A stretch of 64,000 nt of DNA, taken from Litoribacterium kuwaitense (lineage in GTDB: Bacteria > Bacillota > Bacilli > Bacillales > DSM-28697). Each line of letters starts with the position of its first letter. Position 1 is the stretch's first letter. Position numbers and translations under genes: made by a program. Below are positions 34,024-43,038 of the stretch, one piece after another. The DNA lies in assembly GCF_011058155.1 (NCBI RefSeq), contig NZ_JAALFC010000010.1:16964-80963 (forward strand), read 5' to 3'. The notes below the pieces were generated by a model. The model had not been told where the DNA came from and did not search any database. It saw only the letters and a list, made by a program, of their open reading frames with translations.

Positions 34024-34965
34024 TTAATAGTTTTTCACCCGTGGATCAATTTTTGAATAAATGATATCAACGAGGAAGTTCGTTAACACGACGACGAGCG
34101 TGACGACAATCGTTACACCCATAACGAGTGTGTAATCCCTCGCATTCGCCGCCTCAACAATTAAACGCCCCATTCCCGGCCAACCAAAAACAGATTCGAC
34201 AATGACTGCCCCGCCAAGTAATCGAGGAATAAGGACACCGATGATGGACACAACTGGAATTAAAGCGTTCCGCATCGCATGCCAATAAATGACAACCATT
34301 TCCTTAACACCCTTCGCACGAGCCGTTCGTACGTAGTTTTGCGAAATCACTTCCAGCATAGAAGAACGCATAAAACGAACGATTGTCGGGAGTGTCGATG
34401 TTGATAAAATAAGGACAGGCATCAACAGAAAGGTCACCTGTTCCCAAATCCCGCTCCCTTCTGGAGCAACACCTGATGAAGGAAGCCACTGTAAGGTCAC
34501 TGAAAAAAGAAGCAAGAGCATGATCGCTAGCCAAAACGAAGGAACAGACAAACCAATAACCGCCAGAAAGTTAATCGCATAGTCACTGATTCGATTTCTG
34601 CGCATAGCGGCAATAATACCTAAGACGAGCCCAACGAAGACGGAAACGATCAATGTTAAAATTGTCAGCTGCAAAGTATGGGGAAAGCGTTCAGCAATTC
34701 GTTCGATGACAGGCTGTCCTGTTGATAAAGAAGTGCCTAAATCCCCTTGAACGGCACTCGCAAGCCACTCTCCATAACGGACAATGACTGGTTCATCTAG
34801 CCCTAGCTGCTCAGCAATCGCCGCCCGTTCTTCAGCGGTTGCATCCATTCTCATCATTGAAGAAGGACCGCCGGGCGCAAGGTTAATCAAGAAAAAAGTA
34901 ATGATAGACACGATAAAGACAAGGATAATACTTTGCCAGAGACGCTGAGCGATAAATGACGCCAT
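34024..34965 (-). CDS. Di/oligopeptide ABC permease, OppB/DppB type (second system)
   Basis: Membrane protein of 313 residues with the OppB N-terminal signature (first helix 9-30, then FLINLAPGGPSSMM) and six helices. The EAA loop is RTARAKGVKEMVVIYWHAMR followed by NALIPVVSIIG; the ending is IIYSKIDPRVKNY. Intact, in contrast to the frameshifted OppB at 1391. It lies between the binding-protein and OppC genes. Confidence 0.92.
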   Translation of the reverse strand: MASFIAQRLWQSIILVFIVSIITFFLINLAPGGPSSMMRMDATAEERAAIAEQLGLDEPVIVRYGEWLASAVQGDLGTSLSTGQPVIERIAERFPHTLQLTILTLIVSVFVGLVLGIIAAMRRNRISDYAINFLAVIGLSVPSFWLAIMLLLLFSVTLQWLPSSGVAPEGSGIWEQVTFLLMPVLILSTSTLPTIVRFMRSSMLEVISQNYVRTARAKGVKEMVVIYWHAMRNALIPVVSIIGVLIPRLLGGAVIVESVFGWPGMGRLIVEAANARDYTLVMGVTIVVTLVVVLTNFLVDIIYSKIDPRVKNY

Positions 34966-35007
34966 CTAAGCTTTCCTCCTTCCAAAACTTCATTCAGTTG
35001 AGGAGGA

Positions 35008-35026
35008 AGAGGCCGTATTGGCCTCT
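35008..35026 (-). terminator. Intercistronic hairpin after the second peptide-binding-protein gene
   Basis: Seven-bp stem AGAGGCC/GGCCTCT with five-base loop, extendable on both sides by GAGG/CCTC with a bulge. It lies between the binding-protein stop and oppB, in the same relative place as the hairpin at 2430. Confidence 0.5.
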
Positions 35027-35037
35027 CCTCACTCATC

Positions 35038-36681
35038 TTATTGGTCGAGTGTCCATTCATTGACATAATGCAAGGATGCGCCATAGTTCAAATCAGGAAC
35101 ATTGTTCAGCTTCGCATTCATAACAATTGTTTCCTGTGGATACCATAAATATTGGTAAGGAAGCTCTTCAGACATGTAAGCCTGAAGCTCTTTGTAAACT
35201 TCCGCACGCTCATCTGGATCTGTCGTTTGTCGGCCTAGCTCAAGAAGGCGATCCATTTCCTCATCCTTATAGTTCGGAATGTTATTTCCCGTGTCGGCAT
35301 TACTTGAATGATACTGGGCATATACATCAGGATCGTCAGGATATGTCCACCAGTTCATCATCATGTCATAGTTCCGTTCAACGACATCCTTTTGAATCAT
35401 CGAATTCCAATCCATCGTGACAAGCTCAACATCCATACCAACTGCTTTTAAATCCTGCTGAATCAACTGGGCAATGGTCACCAAGTCTCCCTGGATAGCA
35501 ACATCAAATTCAAAGCTTAACGTCTCGCCATCCTTCTCCATAACACCCTCACTATTCATCGTGTAGCCAATCTCTTCAAGCAGTGCTTTTGCTTGCTCTG
35601 GATCATAGTCATACTGCGTAACGTCGTTCGTATAATATTTTTCAAGGTTAGGTGAAATCGCCGCATCCGCTACTGTCGCATACCCTTTAAGGATATTGTC
35701 GATAATCGCTGGACGATTGATCGCGTGCATAATCGCCTGACGGAATTTGGCGTCTTGAAAACGCTCATCGTTTTGATTCACACCAAGCCAGTAATATCTT
35801 GTTACATCGCGTGGCTCAATCTTAAGTGTGTTAACACTTTCAAGACGTTCGAGAGAAGACGTATCTTCTAAAGAGAAAATGTCAAGCTCACCAGTCATTG
35901 CCTGGGCAATATGTGTATTCACATCGGCAAGAATTTTATAAGTGACTTTATCCAAGTTTGGACGACCAAGGAAGAATTCTTCGTTGGCTTCAAGCTCAAC
36001 GCTTTGTCCTGGTGTATTATTCACTACTTTAAATGGACCAGTTCCAATAGGTGTTTCTTTGTTAAATTCAGTGTTATTCCAAACATCTGTGCCTTCAAGG
36101 ATATGCTGAGGAACGATTTCTGCGTTAAAACCTAAGTATGCCGGCAACGCAGACCAAGGACGATTCATATGAAACTCAACGGTGTAATCATCGACCTTTT
36201 TCACTTCTTTTACTGCCTGAAAATTGGCCGCACTATTGGCACCTTTACTTTCATCAAGGACAAGACCATTGAACGTAAATGCGACATCATCTGCTGTAAA
36301 ATCTTCACCATCATGCCACTTAACATCATCACGTAGCTTGAACGTCCAGACGAGTCCATCCTCAGAAGCACTCCACTCCGTTGCTAGGCTTGGAGATGGA
36401 ACCGTATCTTTTCCTGGCTTCGTCAATCCAGAAAAAATGATCCTGTTGACGATATTTGATTCTACATACGCATTTGGGTGCCAAGGATTAAAAATTGGAT
36501 CAGCGACGATCGGAATGGAAATCTCCCCACCCTGTGCAGGTGCCGCCTCTTCTCCTCCATTGTTAGACTCACTTTCCTCAGGAGTGGACTCAGGCGTACT
36601 GCTGCTTCCACCACCACAGGCAGCTAACGTAAACAACATGAGCGTAAACAACATGACTAACCAACTTGATTTGAACTTCAT
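35038..36681 (-). CDS. Di/oligopeptide-binding lipoprotein (second system)
   Basis: SBP_bac_5 lipoprotein of 547 residues. Signal MKFKSSWLVMLFTLMLFTLA with lipobox LAAC and a Ser/Glu/Pro linker. The family motif appears as VWTFKLRDDVKWHDGEDFTA followed by DDVAFTF (about 108-134). Later motifs include LDIFSLEDTSSLERLE and the RQAIMHAINRPAI segment around the ligand pocket. Unusually it is downstream of the ATPases and the M19 peptidase rather than first in the operon. The ligand is probably a short peptide, given two peptidases in the same operon. Confidence 0.9.
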   Translation of the reverse strand: MKFKSSWLVMLFTLMLFTLAACGGGSSSTPESTPEESESNNGGEEAAPAQGGEISIPIVADPIFNPWHPNAYVESNIVNRIIFSGLTKPGKDTVPSPSLATEWSASEDGLVWTFKLRDDVKWHDGEDFTADDVAFTFNGLVLDESKGANSAANFQAVKEVKKVDDYTVEFHMNRPWSALPAYLGFNAEIVPQHILEGTDVWNNTEFNKETPIGTGPFKVVNNTPGQSVELEANEEFFLGRPNLDKVTYKILADVNTHIAQAMTGELDIFSLEDTSSLERLESVNTLKIEPRDVTRYYWLGVNQNDERFQDAKFRQAIMHAINRPAIIDNILKGYATVADAAISPNLEKYYTNDVTQYDYDPEQAKALLEEIGYTMNSEGVMEKDGETLSFEFDVAIQGDLVTIAQLIQQDLKAVGMDVELVTMDWNSMIQKDVVERNYDMMMNWWTYPDDPDVYAQYHSSNADTGNNIPNYKDEEMDRLLELGRQTTDPDERAEVYKELQAYMSEELPYQYLWYPQETIVMNAKLNNVPDLNYGASLHYVNEWTLDQ

Positions 36682-36710
36682 TGATCATTCCCCCTTCTAA
36701 AAATGTTTAT

Positions 36711-37913
36711 TTATTTCACCCAGGTTTCTTTAAGAACCCGAAGGATGTTTTGCCCCATCACCTTGCGAATATCTTCACGGCTATAACCATGCTTTACTAA
36801 CCAACGAACAACATTCGGATAAGCCTCAGACGGGTTTTCTAACCCTTTTACATAATCGACTTCATCAAATGCCTGACCTTTATGCGAGTCGCCGATAGAC
36901 AACTGATTTGCAAAAACGTGATGCAAACCGACGTGATCGCCGTAAAGCGTATCTAAGCCGAAGGATACATGGTCAATTCCACACAACTCAACACAATGTT
37001 CAAAATGTTCCATGATCGACTCGATATTATGCTCTTTATGCTTCTCTGTCAGCGTCGTATGTGGCGCAGCTTCGATACCGATGACTCCACCTTTTTCAGC
37101 ACATGCTTTTAGAATATGATCTGGCTTCATTCGATTCGTATCCCATAGAGCTCTTGCTCCGACGTGCGTAATAAAAATCGGTTTACTGCTCGCTTCAATC
37201 GTATCCATCGCTGTACGGTCATTACAGTGAGAAACGTCAATTGTCATACCGAGCTTGTTCATTCGTTCAACGACTTGATGACCAAACTTCGTCAGGCCAA
37301 ACGTTGGGTCTTCCTTTAATCCCCCGCCAAGTGAGTTTCCTTCAGAATAAGCGATTCCCATCACTCGGACGCCTAGACCGTAAAGGACGTCGACACGATC
37401 GATTTCATTTTCAATTTGTGTTGCCGATTCTAAGGACGTGACAAAAGCAATTTTTCCGTCTGTTTTCGCACGCTCAATATCAGCGAGCGTTTCTGCCCGA
37501 ATCACAAGGTCTTGATGAGCAAAATCACTATAGCGAATACCAAGGTCGTGAATCACATCGTTCCATTTCCAGCCTGCCTGAGACGTAATGAGTGCTGTAC
37601 CGTCCATGTAGTTTTCAAAGACAACGTCTAATCCAGACACACTCAGCCCTTCATATCCAGTCCAATCACGTCCTTGGCGTCTGAATTCAAAAATCTGGCT
37701 GACATCCTCAGGACAAACAAACGTATGCTCATGCAGGGAAATGATGTACTCCTCTTCCATAATCGTCTGTACTTCTTTTTCTTGTTCTTCTGTCACTTCG
37801 TACGTGAAAGGTTCGACACGGTCAATTTCTTTTGCAAGCGGATAAGGCTTGTAGTCTTTTCCTGGCTCGAGGTACTGGAAGGATTTGTAACCATCATACG
37901 GTTTCTTTTTCAT
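36711..37913 (-). CDS. Peptidase M19 (renal/membrane dipeptidase family)
   Basis: Metallo-dipeptidase-family protein of 400 residues. The start is ATG 37913 with AAGGAGA eight bases upstream, overlapping the OppF gene by 20 bases. M19 landmarks: SLHEHTFVCPED in place of the usual DGHNDL metal motif, VMGIAYSEGNSLGGG, MTIDVSHCNDRTAMD, PIFITHVGARALWDTNRM and VSFGLDTLYGDHVGLH. The N-terminal HxH motif and the GSDFDG region are altered from the textbook dipeptidase, so this is a divergent branch and substrate may not be a plain dipeptide. No signal peptide: cytosolic. Operon context suggests it hydrolyses peptides (perhaps with D-residues) imported by the linked system. Confidence 0.85.
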   Translation of the reverse strand: MKKKPYDGYKSFQYLEPGKDYKPYPLAKEIDRVEPFTYEVTEEQEKEVQTIMEEEYIISLHEHTFVCPEDVSQIFEFRRQGRDWTGYEGLSVSGLDVVFENYMDGTALITSQAGWKWNDVIHDLGIRYSDFAHQDLVIRAETLADIERAKTDGKIAFVTSLESATQIENEIDRVDVLYGLGVRVMGIAYSEGNSLGGGLKEDPTFGLTKFGHQVVERMNKLGMTIDVSHCNDRTAMDTIEASSKPIFITHVGARALWDTNRMKPDHILKACAEKGGVIGIEAAPHTTLTEKHKEHNIESIMEHFEHCVELCGIDHVSFGLDTLYGDHVGLHHVFANQLSIGDSHKGQAFDEVDYVKGLENPSEAYPNVVRWLVKHGYSREDIRKVMGQNILRVLKETWVK

Positions 37914-38931
37914 TAGTTTTGTCTCCTTTTTGTTGATGTATTGGATAATGGCAAGCGACCCACCGGTCATCAGCAACATTTTCTAACACCGGCGCCTCTT
38001 TTTTACAAAACTCGGTTGCCATTGGACAACGTGTATGGAAACGGCAGCCCGACGGAGGGTTTGCCGGAGATGGGATTTCCCCTTCTAACAAGACACGCTT
38101 TTTACGTTTATACGGGTTTGGATTTGGGTTTGTCTCAATCAACGCTTTCGTATACGGATGGGCTGGGTTGTCATATAAGTCATCCGTTGGCCCAACTTCG
38201 ACAAGCTGACCAAGGTACATAACACCGACCCGATCAGAAATATGTCTAACGACGTTTAAGCCGTGAGCAATAAACAAATAAGTTAAGCCGAGATCGTCTT
38301 GAAGTTCTTTTAATAAGTTAATGACCTGCGCCTGCACCGACACGTCCAACGCCGATACCGCTTCATCAGCAACAATAAAATCTGGATTTAACGCAATTGC
38401 CCGGGCGATGCCTACCCTTTGCCTTTGTCCACCGGAAAATTCATGGGGATAAGCATGCTTACGGGCAGGGTCTAGTCCGACACGTTCCAGCAGCTCATCA
38501 ATCCGATTTTCCAACGCCTGACCTGAAAGTGAGCGATGAATTTGAAACGGTTCTGCGATAATATCCCGAATGGTAAAACGCGGGTCCAATGATGCAAAAG
38601 GATCTTGGAAAATAATTTGCATTTCCTTTCGAATATTGCGAAGAGACTGTCCCTTAAATTCCTGAATGGCTACACCTTTAAAAGTGACCTTCCCACCTGT
38701 CGGTTCATGTAGCTTTAATAACACACGTCCAAGCGTCGATTTTCCTGATCCTGATTCGCCGACTAAACCAAACGTTTCTCCCTTTTTAATCGCCAGTGTA
38801 ACATCGTCGACAGCCCGAACATGACCGACCGTCTTTTTAAATAAACCTTTTTTGATCGGAAAATACTTTTTTAACTGAGAAGCTTCCAGCAATATCGTCT
38901 CTTTGTCTTCAGGGCGTGTCACTTCGTTCAT
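37894..38931 (-). CDS. Oligopeptide ABC transporter ATPase, OppF/DppF type
   Basis: ATPase of 345 residues: Walker A GESGSGKSTLGR (about 58-69), Q-loop IFQDPFASLDPRFT, signature FSGGQRQRVGIARAI, Walker B FIVADEAVSALD, H-loop TYLFIAHGLNV (the switch His is kept but the Asp after it is Gly), then the OppF C-terminal domain with SGCRFHTRCPMATEFCKKE, which has the cysteine pattern of the iron-sulphur/zinc-like tail in this family. It overlaps OppD by four bases and M19 by 20, so the three are tightly coupled. Confidence 0.92.
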   Translation of the reverse strand: MNEVTRPEDKETILLEASQLKKYFPIKKGLFKKTVGHVRAVDDVTLAIKKGETFGLVGESGSGKSTLGRVLLKLHEPTGGKVTFKGVAIQEFKGQSLRNIRKEMQIIFQDPFASLDPRFTIRDIIAEPFQIHRSLSGQALENRIDELLERVGLDPARKHAYPHEFSGGQRQRVGIARAIALNPDFIVADEAVSALDVSVQAQVINLLKELQDDLGLTYLFIAHGLNVVRHISDRVGVMYLGQLVEVGPTDDLYDNPAHPYTKALIETNPNPNPYKRKKRVLLEGEIPSPANPPSGCRFHTRCPMATEFCKKEAPVLENVADDRWVACHYPIHQQKGDKTNEKETV

Positions 38932-39941
38932 ACTCCCCCCTCCTCAAACTGTACACCGCTGGCGGCTGCAATGTCCTCGTGATGGAAGCAGGCTACCTTT
39001 CGTTTCCCTACACTTTCAAGCTCCGGATCTTTTTCTCGACAAAGATCGGTCGCGTATGGACAGCGAGGGTGAAAGCGGCATCCTTCGGGCAGATTTGAAA
39101 GCGTCGGAATGTTCCCAGGGATCGATGGGAGTGTCGCCTTTCGCTTACCTTCCGCCGAAGGAACGGATTTGAAAAGGCCGAGCGTATACGGGTGGCGCGG
39201 ATTCTCAAATAATTCGAACACATCACCCTCTTCAACGACTTTGCCGGCGTACATGACAACAATTCGGTCTGAAACTTCGGCAGCAACCCCGATGTCATGC
39301 GTAATTAAAATCATTGACATGCCTGTTTTTTCTTTCAATTCACTAAGCAAATGGAGAATTTGTGACTGAATGGTTACATCGAGCGCGGTTGTAGGCTCAT
39401 CGGCAATGAGGAGCTGGGGATCCGATGCTAAGGCAATGGCAATCATGACGCGTTGCCTCATTCCGCCAGATAACTCATGCGGAAACTGCTTCATGCGAAT
39501 CGCTGGTTCTGAAATACCGACAAGTCCTAACAACTCTTCAGCGCGTGCCCAAGCGTCTTTTTTATCAATAGACTTATCCTTAAGACGAATCGACTCGACG
39601 ATTTGCCTCCCGATGGAAAAAACAGGATTTAATGCCGTCATCGGCTCCTGAAAGATCATCGCCATCTGATTTCCACGAATTTTTCGCATTTTCTCCTGGC
39701 TTTTTGCAGCGATTGATTCACCATTAAAAGTCATATCTCCAGATAGCAGAACACCATTTTCATACTCAATTAAACGCATGATCGCCATTGACGTAACACT
39801 CTTGCCGCTCCCTGATTCGCCCACAATACAAAGCGTTTCTCCTTTATTCACATGAAACGACACATCATCGATGGCCTTAACAACGCCTTGATCGGTTTGA
39901 AATCCAACCGACAGATGCTCAACCTGCAATAGCTTGTCCAT
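38928..39941 (-). CDS. Oligopeptide ABC transporter ATPase, OppD/DppD type
   Basis: ATPase of 337 residues. The start at 39941 (MDKLLQVEHLSVGF) follows GAGGAGG by about twelve bases; an upstream frame extension overlaps the regulator gene and is rejected. Walker A GESGSGKSVTSMA, Q-loop IFQEPMTALNPVFS, signature LSGGMRQRVMIAIAL, Walker B LLIADEPTTALD, H-loop LITHDIGVAAE, and tail GCRFHPRCPYATDLC. First transporter gene after the XRE-cupin regulator. Confidence 0.92.
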   Translation of the reverse strand: MDKLLQVEHLSVGFQTDQGVVKAIDDVSFHVNKGETLCIVGESGSGKSVTSMAIMRLIEYENGVLLSGDMTFNGESIAAKSQEKMRKIRGNQMAMIFQEPMTALNPVFSIGRQIVESIRLKDKSIDKKDAWARAEELLGLVGISEPAIRMKQFPHELSGGMRQRVMIAIALASDPQLLIADEPTTALDVTIQSQILHLLSELKEKTGMSMILITHDIGVAAEVSDRIVVMYAGKVVEEGDVFELFENPRHPYTLGLFKSVPSAEGKRKATLPSIPGNIPTLSNLPEGCRFHPRCPYATDLCREKDPELESVGKRKVACFHHEDIAAASGVQFEEGGV

Positions 39942-40012
39942 GAACGGAACATACCTCCTCGCAACAGAATATTGTGACATTTCAGCCAAACAACCATTTC
40001 CCCGTTTACAAT

Positions 40013-40555
40013 TTAAAAAATGACGGGGGTAATGACGCAAAGCAAGCGGCTTTCCTCGCTGAGAGGATTTTCACCAAAATGCGGAATTGTCGATGGAAAA
40101 TGGATCGATTCGCCTTCTCGCAAATAAAACTCTTCTTGATCCAAGGTGAAAATCATCGCACCTTTCAGCACGTAATAAAATTCTTCGCCAGGATGAGTGA
40201 ACGTCTTCGTCCGCTTCTGATAAGGCTTGATAACCACCTCAAATGGTGCAAGTGACCGATTCGCAAACTCACCATTCAGACGAATGTATTCCGATTCAAA
40301 CCCTTTAATTTGAAACGGCTTCTTTTGCGCACGTCTCACGAGATAGCTCTGCCGATCCTGCTCTTCAAAGAAATAACCAATATTGACATCAAACGCATCA
40401 GCAATTTTTTGCAACGAATGAATCGCCAACGAAGAGGCACCACGTTCAATTTGCGATAAAAAACTCACCGATAGCTCTGTACGCTCACTCAGATCCTTTA
40501 ACGTCATGTTATTTCTTTGTCTGAGATCACGTATTTTTCTGTATATTTGTTCCAT
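40013..40555 (-). CDS. XRE-family regulator with C-terminal cupin domain
   Basis: Protein of 180 residues starting at ATG 40555 (AGGTGAGGTG just upstream). Residues about 1-60: HTH_3 DNA-binding domain (NNMTLKDLSERTELSVSFLS, QIERGASSLAIHSLQKIA). Residues about 105-175: small-molecule cupin (FTHPGEEFYYVLKGAMIFTL, SIHFPSTIPHFGENPL). PuuR-like proteins of this design sense amines, amino acids or peptides and control linked transport/catabolic genes. Divergence of the upstream region and the 72-base gap to OppD suggest it is the first gene of the operon and controls it. Confidence 0.9.
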   Translation of the reverse strand: MEQIYRKIRDLRQRNNMTLKDLSERTELSVSFLSQIERGASSLAIHSLQKIADAFDVNIGYFFEEQDRQSYLVRRAQKKPFQIKGFESEYIRLNGEFANRSLAPFEVVIKPYQKRTKTFTHPGEEFYYVLKGAMIFTLDQEEFYLREGESIHFPSTIPHFGENPLSEESRLLCVITPVIF

Positions 40556-40590
40556 ACAACACCTCACCTAGACCACCGTCTACATTTTTC

Positions 40591-40619
40591 AGTAATACTG
40601 TAATTTTTTAAATATTACT
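40591..40619. promoter_or_regulatory. Inverted repeat upstream of the XRE-cupin gene
   Basis: Perfect 7-base arms AGTAATA (40591-40597) and TATTACT (40613-40619) spaced by 15 bases, 36 bases before the ATG. It is a reasonable autoregulatory operator; the promoter hexamers nearby (TATTAT or GATAAT on the minus strand) are not well defined. Confidence 0.4.
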
Positions 40620-40969
40620 AGATTATCGTGTATAATAGCATAAAAATTCTTCTTTGAACATAAATATGTAATAATTTTTATTGATTTTTTATTAAAACGT
40701 TTACATTATCTCCAAATAGAGGGAACAATTAAACTGCAGCAGGTTAGCTCATCTCGCAAAGCTTCTACCAATCTCTATACTTTTTTTATCGGAATAGAAA
40801 AAGAGATTTTTGGGAAAAGCATAAAAATGTTTTTAAAAACGCTCTAGTCGATAGCAAAGCCTAAAGAGATTCAAATTGACGACAAAGTTCTTTCTGAACT
40901 TTAGTAGCATTTGAGTAACAACTTTTCTATTATTGTTCAACATGGACCTGGCATGAAGACGCAAATCAG

Positions 40970-41068
40970 ACTTAGCGCGAGGCGAGTAAAGACACGTATC
41001 GAACTTTTGTTCATGAGAGGACAAGCGAGGCGAGTAATCACGGATGTAAGCTCTTGACAACAATCTCA
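40970..41068 (+). repeat. Degenerate intergenic repeat, copy B
   Basis: About 99 bases. Shares TTGTTCAT, AGAGGACAAGCGAGGCGAGT and TTGACAACAATCTCAG with copy A, about three quarters identical over the length. Confidence 0.65.
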
Positions 41069-41091
41069 GCCTGGCTAAAAAACGCTTGTCA

Positions 41092-41192
41092 GACTAGCGC
41101 GCTGGCAAGCGAAGATACAAATTGAACTTTTTGTTCATCAGAGGACGAGCGAGGCGAGTAACCTGGGATGAAAACGTTTGACAACAGGCTGA
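41092..41192 (+). repeat. Degenerate intergenic repeat, copy A
   Basis: About 100 bases: GGCAAGCGAAGATACAAATT, then GAACTTTTTGTTCAT, AGAGGACGAGCGAGGCGAGT, and AAAACGTTTGACAACAGGCT at the right end. It is directly followed by a terminator-like hairpin. Confidence 0.65.
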
Positions 41193-41231
41193 AACTCTCT
41201 AGCAGTTGGCTAACCCCTAGAGAGTTTTTAA
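41193..41231. terminator. Hairpin terminator next to repeat copy A
   Basis: Ten-base arms AACTCTCTAG/CTAGAGAGTT, loop of about 14 bases, with TTTTTAA on the plus side. It lies just past the NUDIX gene stop and could end transcripts in either direction, better on the plus strand. Confidence 0.6.
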
Positions 41232-41253
41232 TCGATTTATAACCTTTGAAACT

Positions 41254-41868
41254 CTACTTTAACGCTTGAATGGCAAATTGAGACCACGACTCAAACCGAT
41301 CGAGTTGTTTTTCTGCTTCGGAAATCTTTAGCCAGCTGCCACGTAGTACCTCTTTTTCCCTCACTTCGATGGTATCTTGCATCGTCATTTCAAGAACGAA
41401 CAGTATACCAATATGTACTCGTCCGACCTCGTCTTCATCGTCATTGATTAACCCAATAGGGGTCAACGTGTAAGGCATGTTACGATCAAAGGTGAGCTCC
41501 TCCTCCAACTCCCGCAACATGTTATGTTCTAATAGATTTAAAAAAGAATCTTCTGTAGAACTGGGGTTTTGATGCCCCCCGACACCGATCGACCATTTAT
41601 GATGGAGCCTCGCTTCACCGCCAGCTGCCAACCTTTCATAAACGAAGACCTCATCTTCATGTTTCACGACGACATATGGAATGGGTTGCTTAAATGCTTC
41701 ATTCTCCTCCGCATCCCCGCGCCTCATCGTCGTATAATGCTCACCCATTTGATAAAGAAGCGCATCCGTATTTTCTTTTTGTAATTGAACGCCATTAAAA
41801 TAAAGGTGCTCTTCTGAAAACAGTTCGTCTGTCGGTACAACTATGATGGTTTCATCCATTTTTCCCAT
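41254..41868 (-). CDS. NUDIX-family hydrolase
   Basis: Protein of 204 residues. The Nudix box is recognisable as GGHQ...LEHNMLRELEEEL (about residues 98-126), longer than the classical 23 residues because of an insert between the Gly and the RELxEE helix. It is preceded by YVVVKHEDEVFVYERL. AAGGAAG lies seven bases before the ATG at 41868. Members hydrolyse nucleoside diphosphates linked to other groups; the substrate is unknown. Monocistronic. Confidence 0.8.
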   Translation of the reverse strand: MGKMDETIIVVPTDELFSEEHLYFNGVQLQKENTDALLYQMGEHYTTMRRGDAEENEAFKQPIPYVVVKHEDEVFVYERLAAGGEARLHHKWSIGVGGHQNPSSTEDSFLNLLEHNMLRELEEELTFDRNMPYTLTPIGLINDDEDEVGRVHIGILFVLEMTMQDTIEVREKEVLRGSWLKISEAEKQLDRFESWSQFAIQALK

Positions 41869-41985
41869 GTCACATCTTCCTTTCTTACTGAAAGTGTAGC
41901 ACGGTTTTCATTTCGAAAAAACATTGACGTACTTGTCAAGATTTATGAGTGACAGCACAGCTTTTATAAATCCTTTGCAAAGACA

Positions 41986-42792
41986 ATGATGTTATTTTCA
42001 TGCAATTCGATGGATTCTCAAATTTTAGACGAACTCTTTACCGCTTGTCTTGAAGCTGGCCGTTTGTTGCAGGCCGATGACCCGATAATAACAGACATTG
42101 CTGACACCAAGCGCCGTCTCGCTCCGACTTTGATCGGAAAACATGGTCAAATTATGGAATGGATTCAAGACTATGACGAAAAAGAACCTGGTCACCGGCA
42201 CATCTCACATTTATTTGCTCTATACCCAGGTTCTGCGATTACACCGCGAAGCACTCCTGAGCTCGCCGAAGCTGCGCGCGTGACTCTCAACAGAAAACTT
42301 GCCAGCGGTGGCGGTCATACGGGCTGGAGCCGCGCCTGGATCATTAACTTTTGGGCTCGCCTTTACGATGGAGAACAAGCTTTGGACAATGTCCAAGCCC
42401 TTATACAGCAATCAACGCTCCCAAATTTACTTGATGACCACCCACCATTCCAAATTGATGGCAACTTCGGTGGAGCCGCAGGCATCAGTGAAATGCTTTT
42501 ACAAAGTCAGCAAAAGGAAATCCATCTCCTTCCCGCACTTCCGAATGCCTGGAGCGAAGGGATGGTCAAAGGGCTGCGGGCACGCGGTGGATTAACTGTT
42601 AATATCTCCTGGTCATAAGGGAAGCTTACTGAAGCCACCATTACAGCCGATCAAAATGGAGATGTCACCGTCCGTTCCTCTGATGTGTCTAATGTTTATC
42701 AAAACGAAAAGGGGATTCCCGCGACAAAAACAGCTTCGGATAAAATTGAGTTTGCGATCGGGGCAGGCGAATCGTACGAGCTTCGTCCGTAA
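41986..42792 (+). pseudogene. C-terminal fragment of a GH95 alpha-L-fucosidase-type glycoside hydrolase
   Basis: A 210-codon open frame followed by TAA (42616-42618), after which the same frame continues with GKLTEATITADQNGDVTVRS and ends properly at 42792. The protein sequence has hallmarks of the GH95 catalytic C-terminal half: [77 protein letters not shown] and [14 protein letters not shown]95 enzymes are normally 750-800 residues, so about 500 N-terminal residues are missing, and the in-frame stop replaces what should be a sense codon. No ribosome site precedes it. A dead gene, not a simple frameshift. Its fucose link fits the genes that follow. Confidence 0.8.
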
Positions 42793-42904
42793 AAAACGTT
42801 TGGGTGGACAGGGCGCCTCTTCGCAGGCCCTGTCCTTTGACGTGTCATATGTTTCGTTTATATGCTCATTCACGGAAGCTGAAAGCGAATAGATTTAGAA
42901 CGAC

Positions 42905-42946
42905 AAAAACGGCTCGTCGCAAGGAAGACGAAAGCCGTTTCTGTTT
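42905..42946 (+). terminator. Terminator-like hairpin after the GH95 fragment
   Basis: AAAACGGCT/AGCCGTTT arms with a loop of about 20 bases and a T-rich right side. Confidence 0.55.
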
Positions 42947-43038
42947 GTTTGCTACACAATATTATAAAATCGCAAAAAGGGAACTTGTGTTCTGTTTGAT
43001 TTTCGATTATGATAGCATTATGAACGGAGAGATTCACT

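Larger units (their letters stand above)
40620..41192. other. Intergenic region with tandem degenerate repeats
   Basis: About 570 bases without a credible gene between the peptide-operon regulator and the NUDIX gene; the last 220 bases are two tandem copies of the intergenic repeat. Confidence 0.5.

Noticed and set aside
40970..41192. CRISPR array
   Set aside because: Only two imperfect long repeats in tandem, without regular spacers or cas genes.
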